NCBI GenBank assembly: GCA_964016985.1
Contig: OZ024828.1
Span: 11,622,610-11,686,609 of the forward strand
Reading direction: 5' to 3'
Length of the DNA: 64,000 bases
Source: Anodontia alba
Lineage: Eukaryota > Mollusca > Bivalvia > Lucinida > Lucinidae
Shown: one piece after another, positions 46,406 through 56,883 of the stretch
Position numbering within the stretch: position 1 is the stretch's first letter
Layout of the letters: each line of letters begins with the position of its first letter
The notes under the pieces: model-generated
Told to the model about the DNA's origin: nothing
Databases searched by the model: none
What the model saw: only the letters and a program-made list of their open reading frames with translations
Translations under genes and position numbers: made by a program

Positions 46406-46492
46406 TGCAGGATAAGTGGCAAACAGTGTGGACCCAGATCAGACGCCGCATTTTCCGGCGTCTGATCTGAGTCTACACTGTTTGCTCAGGCC
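46406..46492. repeat. Dispersed ~80-bp hairpin, unit 3
   Basis: Orthologue of 26488-26573; it starts only a few bases after the MITE. Confidence 0.75.
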
Positions 46493-47954
46493 TGTCTTTC
46501 CAAATACGTAGGGTAAGTATGGACATTTGATCAAATCGAGCCCTCACCCCCACCCCTTCACCTCATAAGTAATTCTGGATCCGCCCCTGTAAAGTCAAAT
46601 CAAGTGTTTTTGTTCTCTAATAGAATCATCGGACACTTTACATAGAATATGTGAAAGGACAGCGAAGGCCATGCACGAATAAACTGGATTCGCTTCGAAG
46701 ATACGAAGGCAGATCTGGACTTTCGTTTCTAGAAAAATTCATTTTATCACGTCAAGAGATAAATGACATCATTTGAATTTTAGGCTCTTAAACGTTTCCT
46801 GCTTTCGTTTTTCAGGCATGGGTTAGAATGTTTTGAGTCATTTGCACCACAATTACCTCTTGCCTCAAACGCTGCGAGTACTCCTATGTTTTGGATAGAG
46901 TAGGTGTTATGCTTGGTTCTTGGGAGTCGACAGTCGGTTCACCCTTTGCCGCGTCTTTTCTGTAGCGTTTGGACATGCTGACACGAACCTTTTATACGCT
47001 TATAACCTGTTAAATGAAAATTAAGAACAATTGTTTTTACAAACTTCATTTTTATATATCTGTAAACACGGCAACAGGCATTTAACCTGGATATGATCTG
47101 CACGATCTTCTAGTACTGCCTACTCCGCTAACATACAGAGCCACTATTTCTGATTAAAACATTTAGTTTGAAATTTTCATCAGGCTGTTCGTCCATATAT
47201 TCTGAGCTGCAAATCGCCACTTACACAGATACATACTTTCTGCTAGAAATGTTCGTTCGCTTTGTTTAAAAACATGCATAACTCATGTGTGTTCATTGTG
47301 AGACTGTTGACAAAGCACGGAGGAAACTCTTGCCAAGACAAACTGCATACAAACGGAAATATTAGCGCTTGCAAAAATAATCTTCAACAAATGAATAACT
47401 AGTTAGTGTGTGCAGAGTTGCGGGCTTAATTGTTTCTACACTGGAAACATTGCGTTGTGCTTGATAAAAGTATTAAAAACGGAGATGTCAGATCGAAAAC
47501 TTATGCATACAAAGTGCGGTAATAAACTGTTGCATAGAGTAGCAGCTGAGAATAACAGACTTGTGGGTATTTTAGTGCACTTTGTGTTGTGCTTGTTAAT
47601 ATTAATATGATGACAAACACTTGAAATAAGTTTCTAGAATGGCATGGTAACACTCATGACATCGTCGTGATTTGCTCTGAAAGAAATATCTTAGCTTTTT
47701 TTTCTATTATTCCTTTCCTCTACCCCCTACCAAGAATACCCATTACAAACTAAAAAGATAATGGCAGTCCCACAAGACCCACAACCCGCCCAGTAGAAAA
47801 AATAAAATAAAAATGGTACAGGGAAGGGGAGCTAACTTTGCGAATCCTCCATCGGAGAAGTTCGCTTGAGGAACGAGAATGCAGATCCCGTTCACAACAG
47901 CCCAGACAACTCTAGACAGAATCTAACTTAACGACACGTAGGAAATACAGTATT

Positions 47955-48220
47955 GTTGTTGTTGTGCGGATTTTTAACGCTACCAGGCACCCGAGGCACA
48001 TAGAGGCAGCGGCGATTGCTATGATGTACATGTATTTGTACAGCCTTGCTTTCATGGATCACCCATGCACCAAGCGCCGCCTTGTCCATTTTATACTCAA
48101 CCCAGGGCACGTCGAGTATGCGCTAGGCGCACTAATGGTTTGAAAATTGTCTCGATCCGAGCGGGATTCGAACCAACCATATCCCGCTTGAAAGTCGAGT
48201 GCGCAAACCACTAGGCCACC
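47955..48220 (-). mobile_element. tRNA-derived SINE, unit 3, 7-bp target duplication
   Basis: CAGTATT at 47948-47954 and 48221-48227. Full-length head on the minus strand: GGGTGGCCTAGTGGTTTGCG (A-box), TTGGTTCGAATCCCGC (B-box), tail GTTAAAAATCCGCACAACAA. The central segment differs from the unit-2 SINE. Confidence 0.92.
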
Positions 48221-49726
48221 CAGTATTTTGACCTGAGCACGATAAATACACATAAAATATTAATTCTAAATGGTATCTCCAGAGCGCAATGAGAGGATAT
48301 TAGCGCCCAGTTATTAACAACTTTGTTTCGCTTAAACAAAAAGTCTTCTAATGGAAACATTATTTATAATTAATAAATGACATTCAGCTACAGTGTTAGA
48401 ATAGAACTTATTATTGTGCCAGATGGTCTCATTTCAGTATCAAACAGCGCATTAGCTCCCTTTACAAAACAACTGTTTAAATAAATAATAATGCCAAGGA
48501 CTATTGGGCCAAAATATCCGAGGGGTTATGGATGTCCAGTTGATCAAATTGGATACAGTGGTCAAATCTTCCAGGCGTGAGTTCGAAATCTGGTCATGGA
48601 ACTTGTATATATGAATAATCGTATTGTAATTCTTTACTTATTCCTTTATTATTTTTATTGTTCACGTTTTATTATATTTGTCTTCTATGTCATTACCCTA
48701 GTATGCTATATTTTTTTTTCAAAATCTTCGCTATATATGTATTAGATACAGCAGGATACATGAACAGACAGCAACAGCCTGATAATATCGCGTGGATATG
48801 CTGAGGGATGCGCAGGCTGATCTGGGCCTTCGCTGTCCGCACATGCAAAAACAATCATTTTCTTACGACATGGCTTTAAGTTAACATTAAAGCCCTGAAA
48901 TGTCAAACCTGGTTTTCTGGAAAAGCAAATAATAGAAAACTATCAAATTGTCTTCTGCTGAATTTGCACAGAGAGTGGTAAAGGTTGAAAAACCTCAGTA
49001 AAGGAAATAAATTTGAAACTATTTCTTTATCTGAACTTAATTGCAGCAAGGTTTATACAAACACATTAATGCCAGTCACTGCTGGAGTCAGCTAGCCAAT
49101 GATATGTCATTTCCTCCTGTAAGTCGTTTCAAGCAACATAGCCCCCGTAAGTAGAATTATAAGCCTCTGAATTGACATGATATAGGATATCCTGGGATCC
49201 AACCTCCACGTGCTACAATACATTTCACCACCACAGCAGCATATTACAACATAGCGAATCCCTCCCCCTCCCCTTCAACAACCTCACCCCATCCCCCTGC
49301 ACCCTGCCTTGCCACATCAATTCCTTCAACCATATGAAAGGGACAATATGCCGCGTGAGAACAGTAAAGACGCAAAACAGCAGACGCATCCGATTGCTGA
49401 TATCGAGAGAAAGACATTGAACCTTACCCTTTGCTAAAAAATAATACATAGAATTAGTGTTTCATACATGACGAAACATCTGAGTCTAGTACCTGCACAC
49501 CTAGTTCAAACCTACATTCTGTTTCACTCGTTAGCACATTAAATAAATCAAATGTTCAATTAATGTAGGGATGTGGTTCATTTTTATTTACAACAATCAA
49601 TTCAGAGGGGTAATAATGCGGGAAAAGCACGCTAGCTCCCCATGGCGGCAGTCAAATTCAAGTAATCAAGTTTATAAAATGCTTATTGTGTACACTTTCA
49701 CATGTCTGTCCGTATTGATTGGAAAC

Positions 49727-50354
49727 CTTTTGTGTGACGGTCCATGTTAACGGATACTCAGTCCAACTGCCTGAAACGAAACAGAACTTCTAGTTTTGCC
49801 TACCTTACTGTAAAACTCGGAAAATAATGTCCCTGTCCTATATTTAAATCAATTTTAGCACAATTTAAAGAGAAGACATTTTCGTGCAATGTTGTCTTCT
49901 GCTCTTTTAGTTATTTAAGAAAAACCGTGTGCATTTCACTACAACTGATGATGTCAGTTTCAGTGTCAGTCAGATGGGTAGTATTTTGTGTCAGAAATAC
50001 AGTAAATGTTCTAAATATTTGGACACAGTTGGGCTTCCAATTAAAACTATTAATTATTTGACATCTATCATCACATTAATTAGTGGCATCAATAATAATA
50101 ACAGAACTTCAATTAACAAAAGTGTCATGAATCAAGTTATATGCCGTCCGCTTATCAAGGGATAATATCGTATATGTCGACGAATAGAAAATGCCCAGAT
50201 CAGACAGCACGGATACGCAGGCTGATCTGGGCCTTCTCTGTTCACCTATAACATAAGAGCCCTTTCACCACATTGTGCATGATACGGATGTGTCACTGAT
50301 AACATATGCGCTGATCAGACTGTGTGTAAGCACATATTCCAGCTAGCATTCTAC
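49727..50354. other. DNA right of the triplication, no gene
   Basis: AT-rich, with a GCAGGCTGATCTGGGCCTTC block at 50209 that also occurs in the units (28945, 40645, 48809) and in altered form at 10975, 55985 and 58690; this is a second dispersed small repeat. A 78-codon frame at 49929 is unrecognised. Confidence 0.5.
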
Positions 50355-50358
50355 TTAA

Positions 50359-50869
50359 AGGGGAAAGCAGCCTTAAAGGTGTTGTACTTTAAAGTAAAGA
50401 ACTTTACAAACAATGATTTTTGACACAAATTTGATCAACATTGGTGGAAAAATTAGTAAGTTATAGACAATTGAATATTTTAACATTGGTGGAATGGGCG
50501 CCGCCATTTTGAATATTTAATGAGGTTTCATAAAAATTAAAATTCGGTTCATAAAGGTAGTTATTCTCATAAAGTTTGTTCATTTTTTAGGGAAATGATT
50601 GCATGTCACTAGAATTAAAAGTTTATTAAAAACAATCTGTAGCAAAATTATTCTTAAAAACCCTTTACAATTTGGTTTTAGTATATTTAATTTTGGTTGT
50701 GTGACGTCACAAAGCCTACAATATGGCAGCATCCGTGACAGCCATTTTAAATATATTCAAACCACCATAACTTCCTTATTTCTAGGCCGATTTTGAAAAC
50801 GCTTGCATCAAAATAAATGGCTTGTTAAGCACTTTTACTCCAAGATAAACTTACATATTGCGTTCCCCT
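50359..50869. mobile_element. MITE with TTAA target duplication, 511 bp
   Basis: TTAA at 50355-50358 and 50870-50873. Inverted ends AGGGGAAAGC and (complement) AGGGGAACGC. The sequence ATTCTACTTAAATCTATATT at 50950 is what the two flanks would give if joined with one TTAA. TTAA use is known for piggyBac and Kolobok superfamilies; the superfamily here is not settled. No coding sequence. Confidence 0.8.
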
Positions 50870-50870
50870 T

Positions 50871-51015
50871 TAAATCTGTATTGGACCGTTATCGGCCCGA
50901 CAGGATTCCTGTCGGGCCGATAACGGTCCAATATAGATTTAAGCAGACATTCTACTTAAATCTATATTGGACCGTTATTGGACTGACAGGAATCATGTCA
51001 GGCCGACAACGGTCC
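50871..51015. repeat. Two tandem hairpins (ATTGGACCGTTATCGG)
   Basis: First stem: TTGGACCGTTATCGGCCCGA, CAGGA / TCCTG and its complement (50880-50940). Second stem starts at 50962 and is less perfect. They are separated by AAGCAGACATTCTACTT. The stem is more than 30 bp with almost no loop. Confidence 0.8.
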
Positions 51016-51149
51016 AATATAGATTTATTAAAAGCAGAATACTAGCAAGGATGAATTTATATACTATCGTACCTCACCAATAATACTTCGCGGCTTGAGC
51101 CGCTCAAGTTATGCGGATTATAAAACACATCCCCGTTCTTCACCATAAT

Positions 51150-51400
51150 GCATATTATTAATTATTTTTATTTCCTTGAGATCAATGAGCCCATTTTGGT
51201 TGCCTTGAAAATTGAAAAATTGAATACCTTTAGCCGGTGCTGCTGAGGGGGCGAGTAGGGTGGGCGGCGGGGGGGGGGGGGGGTTGGGGGGGGACGGCGT
51301 ACATAGCCTTGCAAGCTGCACTGCTATATATGAAGAGACTTAGTAAAACCGATACTCCGATTTTCGTTCTTTGGTGCGTTCTTTGTTTGCAAAGTGCAAT
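51150..51400. repeat. Dispersed repeat, copy 1, with G-rich insert
   Basis: Shares TTATTTCCTTGAGATCA..GAGCCCATT..GG, TTAGCCGG, CAGC..GCAA.CT, GAGACTTAGTAAAACCG and TTTCGTTCTTT with 56595-56770. In this copy a tract of up to 18 consecutive G (51267-51292 region) lies between, which the other copy lacks. Confidence 0.65.
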
Positions 51401-51839
51401 ATTTTAGATTTTTGTTTATCTACATATTGAGAATATGCTTTTGAAGTTCGTATCGTTAATGTTAGAATTATAGACTTCGACAGAAAAAAAAAAAAGAAAA
51501 GAAAGAAATATTGCAAGCACTGATTAGCATGGGCATAGGGAATCTTATAACGGCTATTTGCGAACAGAGAATACTCTGGCCAGTATTTTGTGAATGCACA
51601 GGATGATATTGGCATTCTTTGTTTCCATATAGGTCTAGTTAACTAGATACAAACTTACTACTTAAAGTTATAACTGAAGTGTTTTATATAAACAAAAGTT
51701 TATAGCTGAACAATTATCGTATACTGAAAGTAATTTTTTTTTGGACTATATTTAAATTATGCAGGCTCAAGATAGAACGTTTTGGTACATTTACTAGGTG
51801 CGATAATCCCCTTTCACAGGATGTGACAATTAATTAGAA

Positions 51840-52060
51840 ATTAAGCAGGAATATTTATTTAATTAGTCAAGGAATATATGTTTTGTATATCTGTTAGAAG
51901 TGAGGCGATTCTTACAAATATCCAAAACATATGTTCTATAAGGAAATAAGAATGAAACATGTTCTTTCTTACATATCACTCTGCTGCGTTTAAGGGTTCT
52001 TTACAGAACAAATGTTGTTGTTGTAACATGGGTGCTCTTTATTGATAGCAGAGATCGGCT
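51840..52060. repeat. Repeat paralogous to 52868-53130
   Basis: AATATATGTTTTGTATATCTGTTAGAA..CGATTCT..ATCC.AAACATAT..T..AAGGAAATA and CTTTCTTACATATCACTCTGC match the other copy. The end near 52040 (GTAACATGGGTGCTC) resembles the right end of the pogo-like element. Confidence 0.65.
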
Positions 52061-52169
52061 GTCATTGTTCAAAGATTCTTAACCAGACAATATTATCTCT
52101 AGGCATCTTGGTTTGAAGTGAACTTAAGCATACAAATTAGAAAAAATATCCACATGCAAAAATATTAAA

Positions 52170-52252
52170 GCGAGATCATATGAAATAATCCAGTTACGGA
52201 ATGAAGATCAAAAGCGCACATTTTTGACTGGGCTTGAAGCAAATCGATAAAT
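52170..52252 (+). pseudogene. Fragment of the receptor ectodomain exon
   Basis: One frame reads RSYEIIQLRNEDQKRTFLTG and then LEANR and a stop. It matches RSSEVIQLRNEEQKRTFLGL in the exon at 11183-11974 (residues about 185-215). The match is far too good for chance. No other piece of that exon is evident around it, and it is cut by a pogo-like element at 52254. Confidence 0.75.
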
Positions 52253-52253
52253 A

Positions 52254-53184
52254 CAGTGCATCCTCGTTACGACGATAGCGTTAGTTCCCAAAATTGAATT
52301 TGTTGTTGTAAAGAATCCTTAAACGCGGTATACTTATATATAAGAAAGGGCTAAGTCTTTTTTAATTCTTATTTCGTTACAACGACAGCGTTAGTTCCCA
52401 AAGATGAATTTGGACGATGATTATATATATGTATAATCATTTATGACGTCATTAGAGGAACGATATTTTAAAAAATTGTGGATTATTTGCATTTGTATGC
52501 ATAAAATGGTGTATCAGTTGTTGAGGAAAAAACTCTTCTTTTTTATAAAAGTAATACATTTTAGACCATGGTTAAATAGGAATTACTAAAAAAAAGATTG
52601 TAGGAAAAAACCTTGTCCATTTAAGTCCGGAACCATCATTCAAAATCGGGACAAAGCAAATACACAGTGAAAACACAATTCAGTTCTGACCTCGTTCAGT
52701 ATCTTGAAGTATTATATACAATATTCTTTCATAATTTCTGCCCTTTTGAGGAAGGTTTCCAGCCAGACAAATTATCACAACGATACAACGACTACATTCG
52801 TTATAATGATAATTTGACTGGCACGAAACCTCCGCAAAAGAGACAATAATCAGATCTTATGCAGGAATTTTATATTTAATAATGCTTCAAGAAACATATG
52901 TTTTGGATATTTGTTAGAATCGCCATGATTCTAGAAAACATCCGAAACATATACTCTGTGAGGAAATACCCAGCGAGCACATGACGTCCATACGTCAGAT
53001 TAACGTCGATCAACGTTAATGTGACGTTGTATAAACGTCATGTGCCCGCTGGGAAGAAACAAACATTCCCTTTCTTCATATCAGTCTGCTTCGGGGTAGT
53101 TTAAGAATTCTTTACAACAGGAAATTCATTTTAACGGCATCTTTCGGAAAAATGTTATCGTTGTAAGCAGGGTTCATTGTAAGA
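52254..53184. mobile_element. pogo-like element remnant, about 930 bp
   Basis: Left end CAGTGCATCCTCGTTACGAC and right end complement ACAATGAACCCTGCTTACAA are weak inverted copies of the style CAGTnnAnCCTCGTTACAACG. Inside there is a second GTTACAACGACAGCGTTAGT at about 52377. The copy is old. A 60-codon frame at 52667 has no recognised similarity. Confidence 0.45.
52969..53053. mobile_element. 85-bp palindromic MITE (CCCAGCGGGCACATGACG ends)
   Basis: CCCAGCGAGCACATGACGTC and (complement) CCCAGCGGGCACATGACGTT; the interior is ACGTTAATG/AACGT repeats. The paralogous copy at 51840 lacks it (AAGGAAATAAGAATG against AGGAAATA, element, AAGAAAC), so it is an insertion. Confidence 0.85.
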
Positions 53185-53279
53185 ACCATAATACCATGTC
53201 ACCAACCATGAGTATATGATTCACAGCGCAGAAAAAAATATGACTCTTTTCTGCAACGTGAACAGTGAAATCCCCACTC

Positions 53280-53557
53280 CATCACGAAAACACGCCTATA
53301 TAATTTTGACCCCCTTAAACCCCACTTTTATATAGTAAAACTGGGGTTTACAGGGGTATACATTATTTTCTTATTTCTGCTCAAAAACATATATTGTGGG
53401 TACTCGTTAGAACCGCCTCGCCGAGGCGGTTCTAACGAGTACCCACAATCTATGTTTTGAGCAGAAATAAGAAAAATATCAGAGATTTTTATCTGAAAAT
53501 TATCAGTTTTTGGAGGTGAAATTTTCTATATATTTGAATAGGCGTGTTTTCGTAATG
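53280..53557 (-). mobile_element. Hairpin MITE copy 5
   Basis: CATCACGAAAACACGCC left, GCGTGTTTTCGTAATG right, core CCGCCTCGCCGAGGCGG. Flanks C and C. Confidence 0.88.
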
Positions 53558-53997
53558 CCACCTGCGCAATAGGAATGAACTTTTTTTGTGGATTTTATCA
53601 TGTATAAACACTGGCGAATCACTCGCAGACTGAATAAAGCCTAAAGGGCTTTTATGTTAAACCTGCATTTACACATCGATAAAAAATCCACAAACATAAA
53701 ATTCATTTCTTGTAATTCCAACTAGGTCATATTTACATCGAAACTATGGGTAAAATAGCTCATGTAAATTTGCGCGAAGAAAATAGTTCCAAGAAACCTG
53801 CTCATTGGATGAACCTATGTATAAATCTCGTTTTCAAGTTGCTATCGGCCAGTCAAGTTGCGCTGAAAAAGCGTAAGACGAGTTGGAATTATCAAGGTTT
53901 GGTAATTCTTGCCACTAACACTCCATACTCGTATAATTAACTCATACACCATTCACTTTTCTATGTGAACCGTATTTACAATAAATATGTGAACAAG
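53558..53997. other. AT-rich spacer with an unrecognised 64-codon frame
   Basis: The frame 53746-53940 begins at ATG (MGKIAHVNLREENSSKKPA) and has a coding-like residue mix, but I recognise no family and see no splice or promoter context. Probably chance. Confidence 0.3.
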
Positions 53998-54082
53998 CGG
54001 ACCAGTGCAAACAATGTAGACCCAGCAGACGCCGCAGTATGCAGCGTCTGCTCAGGGTCTACATGACTGTTTGCCTCATCCA
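53998..54082. repeat. Dispersed ~80-bp hairpin
   Basis: GTGCAAACAATGTAGACCCA, CAGACGCCGCAGTATGCAGC and GTCTGCTCAGGGTCTACATG form the stem. Confidence 0.75.
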
Positions 54083-54260
54083 GTAGTTTTGTGACACATC
54101 GACTGGTAGTAAAATTTAGGAATATATGGCATAAAGGTCATTTGGTTAATCAAGAGCTATGACTTAGAGCTTATCTGGTTGTTCTGATCGACTATGGAGA
54201 AATAGTTCACTAGTGTTCCAGGGCTTCCGCGTAAGAAAAGGAGTGAGCGATAGCGAGTTA

Positions 54261-54617
54261 CAGTAGAACTTCAATGGCTCGAACCCCGATGGCTCGTTTA
54301 CCATGGATGAGTCAAACACGTTCTTGAGTCCACAACGATTTCCTCCAAATACGATATACGGATAATTTAGGGAGATTTTCTTCTTTTATCTTGCAAATGT
54401 ATGTTGTGTGTACTCATTAGAATCGCCTCGATGAGGCGATTCTAATGATTGCACACAACATACATTTATAATATAGAACACCGAAAAGATATCCCACAAT
54501 TATTTCCATTATGCCTCCTGGTATGGCACAAATAGTAACCGTCCGTGGCTCGAACTACCGCTGTCTCGAACAAATTTTCATGGTCCCAAAGGGGTTCGAG
54601 CTGTCGAAGTTCGACTG
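54261..54617. mobile_element. pogo/Tigger-like MITE carrying the MITE-family palindrome core
   Basis: Ends CAGTAGAACTTCAATGGCTC and (complement) CAGTCGAACTTCGACAGCTC with TA on both sides (54259-54260, 54618-54619). At 54396-54467 the centre is a palindrome, TACTCATTAGAATCGCCTCG / ATGAGGCGATTCTAATGA, the same core as in the CATYACG hairpin MITEs, although the ends are unrelated. Confidence 0.85.
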
Positions 54618-55211
54618 TAGTTTGTTCACACGAAAGCCTTAGAACACATGCGAATTATTTCTCCGTAATTGATCAGAACAACCAAATAAAGTGTTTATTC
54701 AATTTAAATCAGTGTTTTACCTTTGAAATGTTAAAACGTTACAAGGTCGTTATGTTACAACAAGCGCATGAATTTCTGAGTGAGCAGTTTCGATTGGAAA
54801 ATCAGTCGTCATTTTTATTTCGCTTCGAAAAGAAACCGAGCACGTATTTAGAATATGATTATTCATGCTTCAATGAATAAATTTTGCTAACTTAAGACCA
54901 AACAGACCAACAGTGTTACTGAAAGAAAGCTAGTAACGCGCAAGTGTCTGATACTTGTCCAATTTTAAGTATACATAAACTTGATGATTCGAACATTACA
55001 TAATGTTAAAATGCAACAATATAATGTATTGTCCATTCAGTACACATTTTCACTGACAATTCACTGTCGAGCGATTGCCGGTTTTTCTTTCACCGAGAAA
55101 AATAGGAAATTCATCGTTAGAAACATGATAAAAGTATGCATTTTAAGTGTGTTTGCGTGATATTTATTCAATAAGGTGGATTCACTGAGTGTTTCATCAA
55201 AATAGCCTATT

Positions 55212-55540
55212 CACCACGAAAACATGCCCCCTTAAACTCCACTTTTATACTGTAAAACTGGGGTTTACAGGGGTATACATTATTTTTCTTATTTCTGCTC
55301 AAAAACATAGATTGTGAGTACTCGTTAGAACCGCCTCTATGAAGCAGTTCTAACAAGTACCCTCAATCTATGTTTTGAGCAGTAAAACATAGATTGTGAA
55401 TACTCGTTAGAATCGCCTCTATGAGGCAGTTCTAACGAGTACCCACAATCTATGTTTTGAGCAGAAATATGAAAAATATCAGAATTTTTTTATCTGAAAA
55501 CTTTCAGTTTTTGGTGGTGAAATTTTCAATATATTTGAAG
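55212..55540 (-). mobile_element. Hairpin MITE copy 6, right end lost, doubled core
   Basis: Left end CACCACGAAAACATGCC. Two successive palindromes (about 55306-55378 and 55386-55460), both with CCGCCTCTATGA/CGCCTCTATGAGG tips. Sequence follows the family to TTCAATATATTTGAA, then changes; the terminal CGTGTTTTCGTAATG is missing. Confidence 0.8.
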
Positions 55541-55692
55541 AACAGCAATGTCAGAGAACGTACATCGGAAATGGGCGCACAACGATGACCCAAATTAACC
55601 TGTGCATCCATGTGCCCATGCGCAGTCATAACTAAGTCGTCATGGTCCGCATGAAGAAACTGTGCCTCCTTATCTGTCAAAAAAATGCACCC

Positions 55693-55966
55693 CATTAAGA
55701 AAACACGCCTATTCAAATATATTAAAAAAATAGGAAAATTTCAGATAAAAATAAATCTGATATTTTTCCTATTTCTGCTCAAAACATAGATTGTGGGTAT
55801 TCGTTAGAACCGCCTCGCCGAGGCGGCTCTAGCGAGTACACAATCTGTATTTGTAGCACAATAAGAAAAATAATGTATACCCATGTAAACCCCAGTTTAA
55901 CTATATAAACGTGGGATTTAAGGGGGGTGGGGGGGGGCAGAATTATATAGGCGTGTTTTCGTGATG
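55693..55966 (+). mobile_element. Hairpin MITE copy 7
   Basis: CATTAAGAAAACACGCC left, GCGTGTTTTCGTGATG right; core CCGCCTCGCCGAGGCGGC. B arm expanded to GGGGGGTGGGGGGGGGC. Flanks C and C. Confidence 0.85.
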
Positions 55967-56291
55967 CAATGGAGATTCCGATTAGACTGTACGAATGCAT
56001 AGGCTGATCTGAATCTTCGCTTGGCGCACATGTCCGAATCATTGTTTTTTTTCTTTCAAAGGGAAAAATAGGTAAATCATCTTGCTTAACAAATATCCAT
56101 TTAAACATAACGTAACATAATTTCATTGGACATTAAACACTTTGGTAACTAACTAATCCTAGAAAAGACTGCTAAGAACATCTTATTTAGATGGGACATT
56201 TAGTGCAGGTAATACTGAAGGAATCAATAAACAAGCAAAAATAAATTTATACGGTGTTCTACTACACTTCATCAAAAGATTTGATTAATAT

Positions 56292-56570
56292 CATTACGAA
56301 AACACGCCTATTCAAATACAAAAAAAAAAATTACCTCCAAAATCTGGAAATTTTCAGATGAAAAATTCTGATATTTTTCATATTTCTGCTCAAAACATAG
56401 ATTGTGGGTACTCGTTAGAACCGCCTCGCCGAGGCGGTTCTAACGAGTACTCATAATCTATGTTTTTGAGCAGAAATAAGAAAAATAATGTATACCCCTG
56501 TCAACCCCAGTTTTACTATATAAAAATGGGGTTTAAGGGGGTCAAATTATATAGGAATGTTTTCGTGATA
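56292..56570 (+). mobile_element. Hairpin MITE copy 8
   Basis: CATTACGAAAACACGCC left, AATGTTTTCGTGATA right (last base changed); core CCGCCTCGCCGAGGCGG. The flanking bases (T, C) do not match. Confidence 0.85.
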
Positions 56571-56594
56571 CTTAGATCCACGCATCCGCACAAA

Positions 56595-56770
56595 GTACAA
56601 GTACTTTTATTTCTTTGGGATCATTGATCCCATTCTGGCTATTTTGAAAATCGATTACCGCTTTAGCCGGCGTTAGGGGTCGTGTTCAGCCTCGCAAACT
56701 ACACAGCTGTATATGGGGAGACTTGATAAAACCGCGTTTCGTTCTTTTGTGTGCTCGTTGCTTTAAAGAT
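56595..56770. repeat. Dispersed repeat, copy 2
   Basis: Paralogue of 51150-51400: TTATTTCTTTGGGATCATTG, TTTAGCCGGCG, CAGCCTCGCAAACTAC, GGGAGACTTGATAAAACCGC and TTTCGTTCTTTTGTG. Confidence 0.65.
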
Positions 56771-56883
56771 AAACTTTAAGATTTTTATTACAGAGATTAG
56801 GAAGCACCAGTGGCTACAGACAGCATGATATTGTCATTATCTATAAACAACTACAATAACATTTAACATAGTATACATATGTA

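Larger units (their letters stand above)
41570..49726 (+). repeat. Segmental triplication, unit 3 (8.2 kb)
   Basis: Begins CGGATAGATGATCTGTAAAG and ends TGATTGGAAAC, after which sequence (CTTTTGTGTGACGG) is unrelated to the unit start. Private insertions: non-LTR tail 43498-44426, hairpin MITE 46124-46400 and SINE 47955-48220. Without these, about 6.65 kb. Confidence 0.9.

Noticed and set aside
54545..54880. 111-codon plus-strand ORF
   Set aside because: Its first third is the end of the pogo-like MITE; the remainder has no recognised motif.
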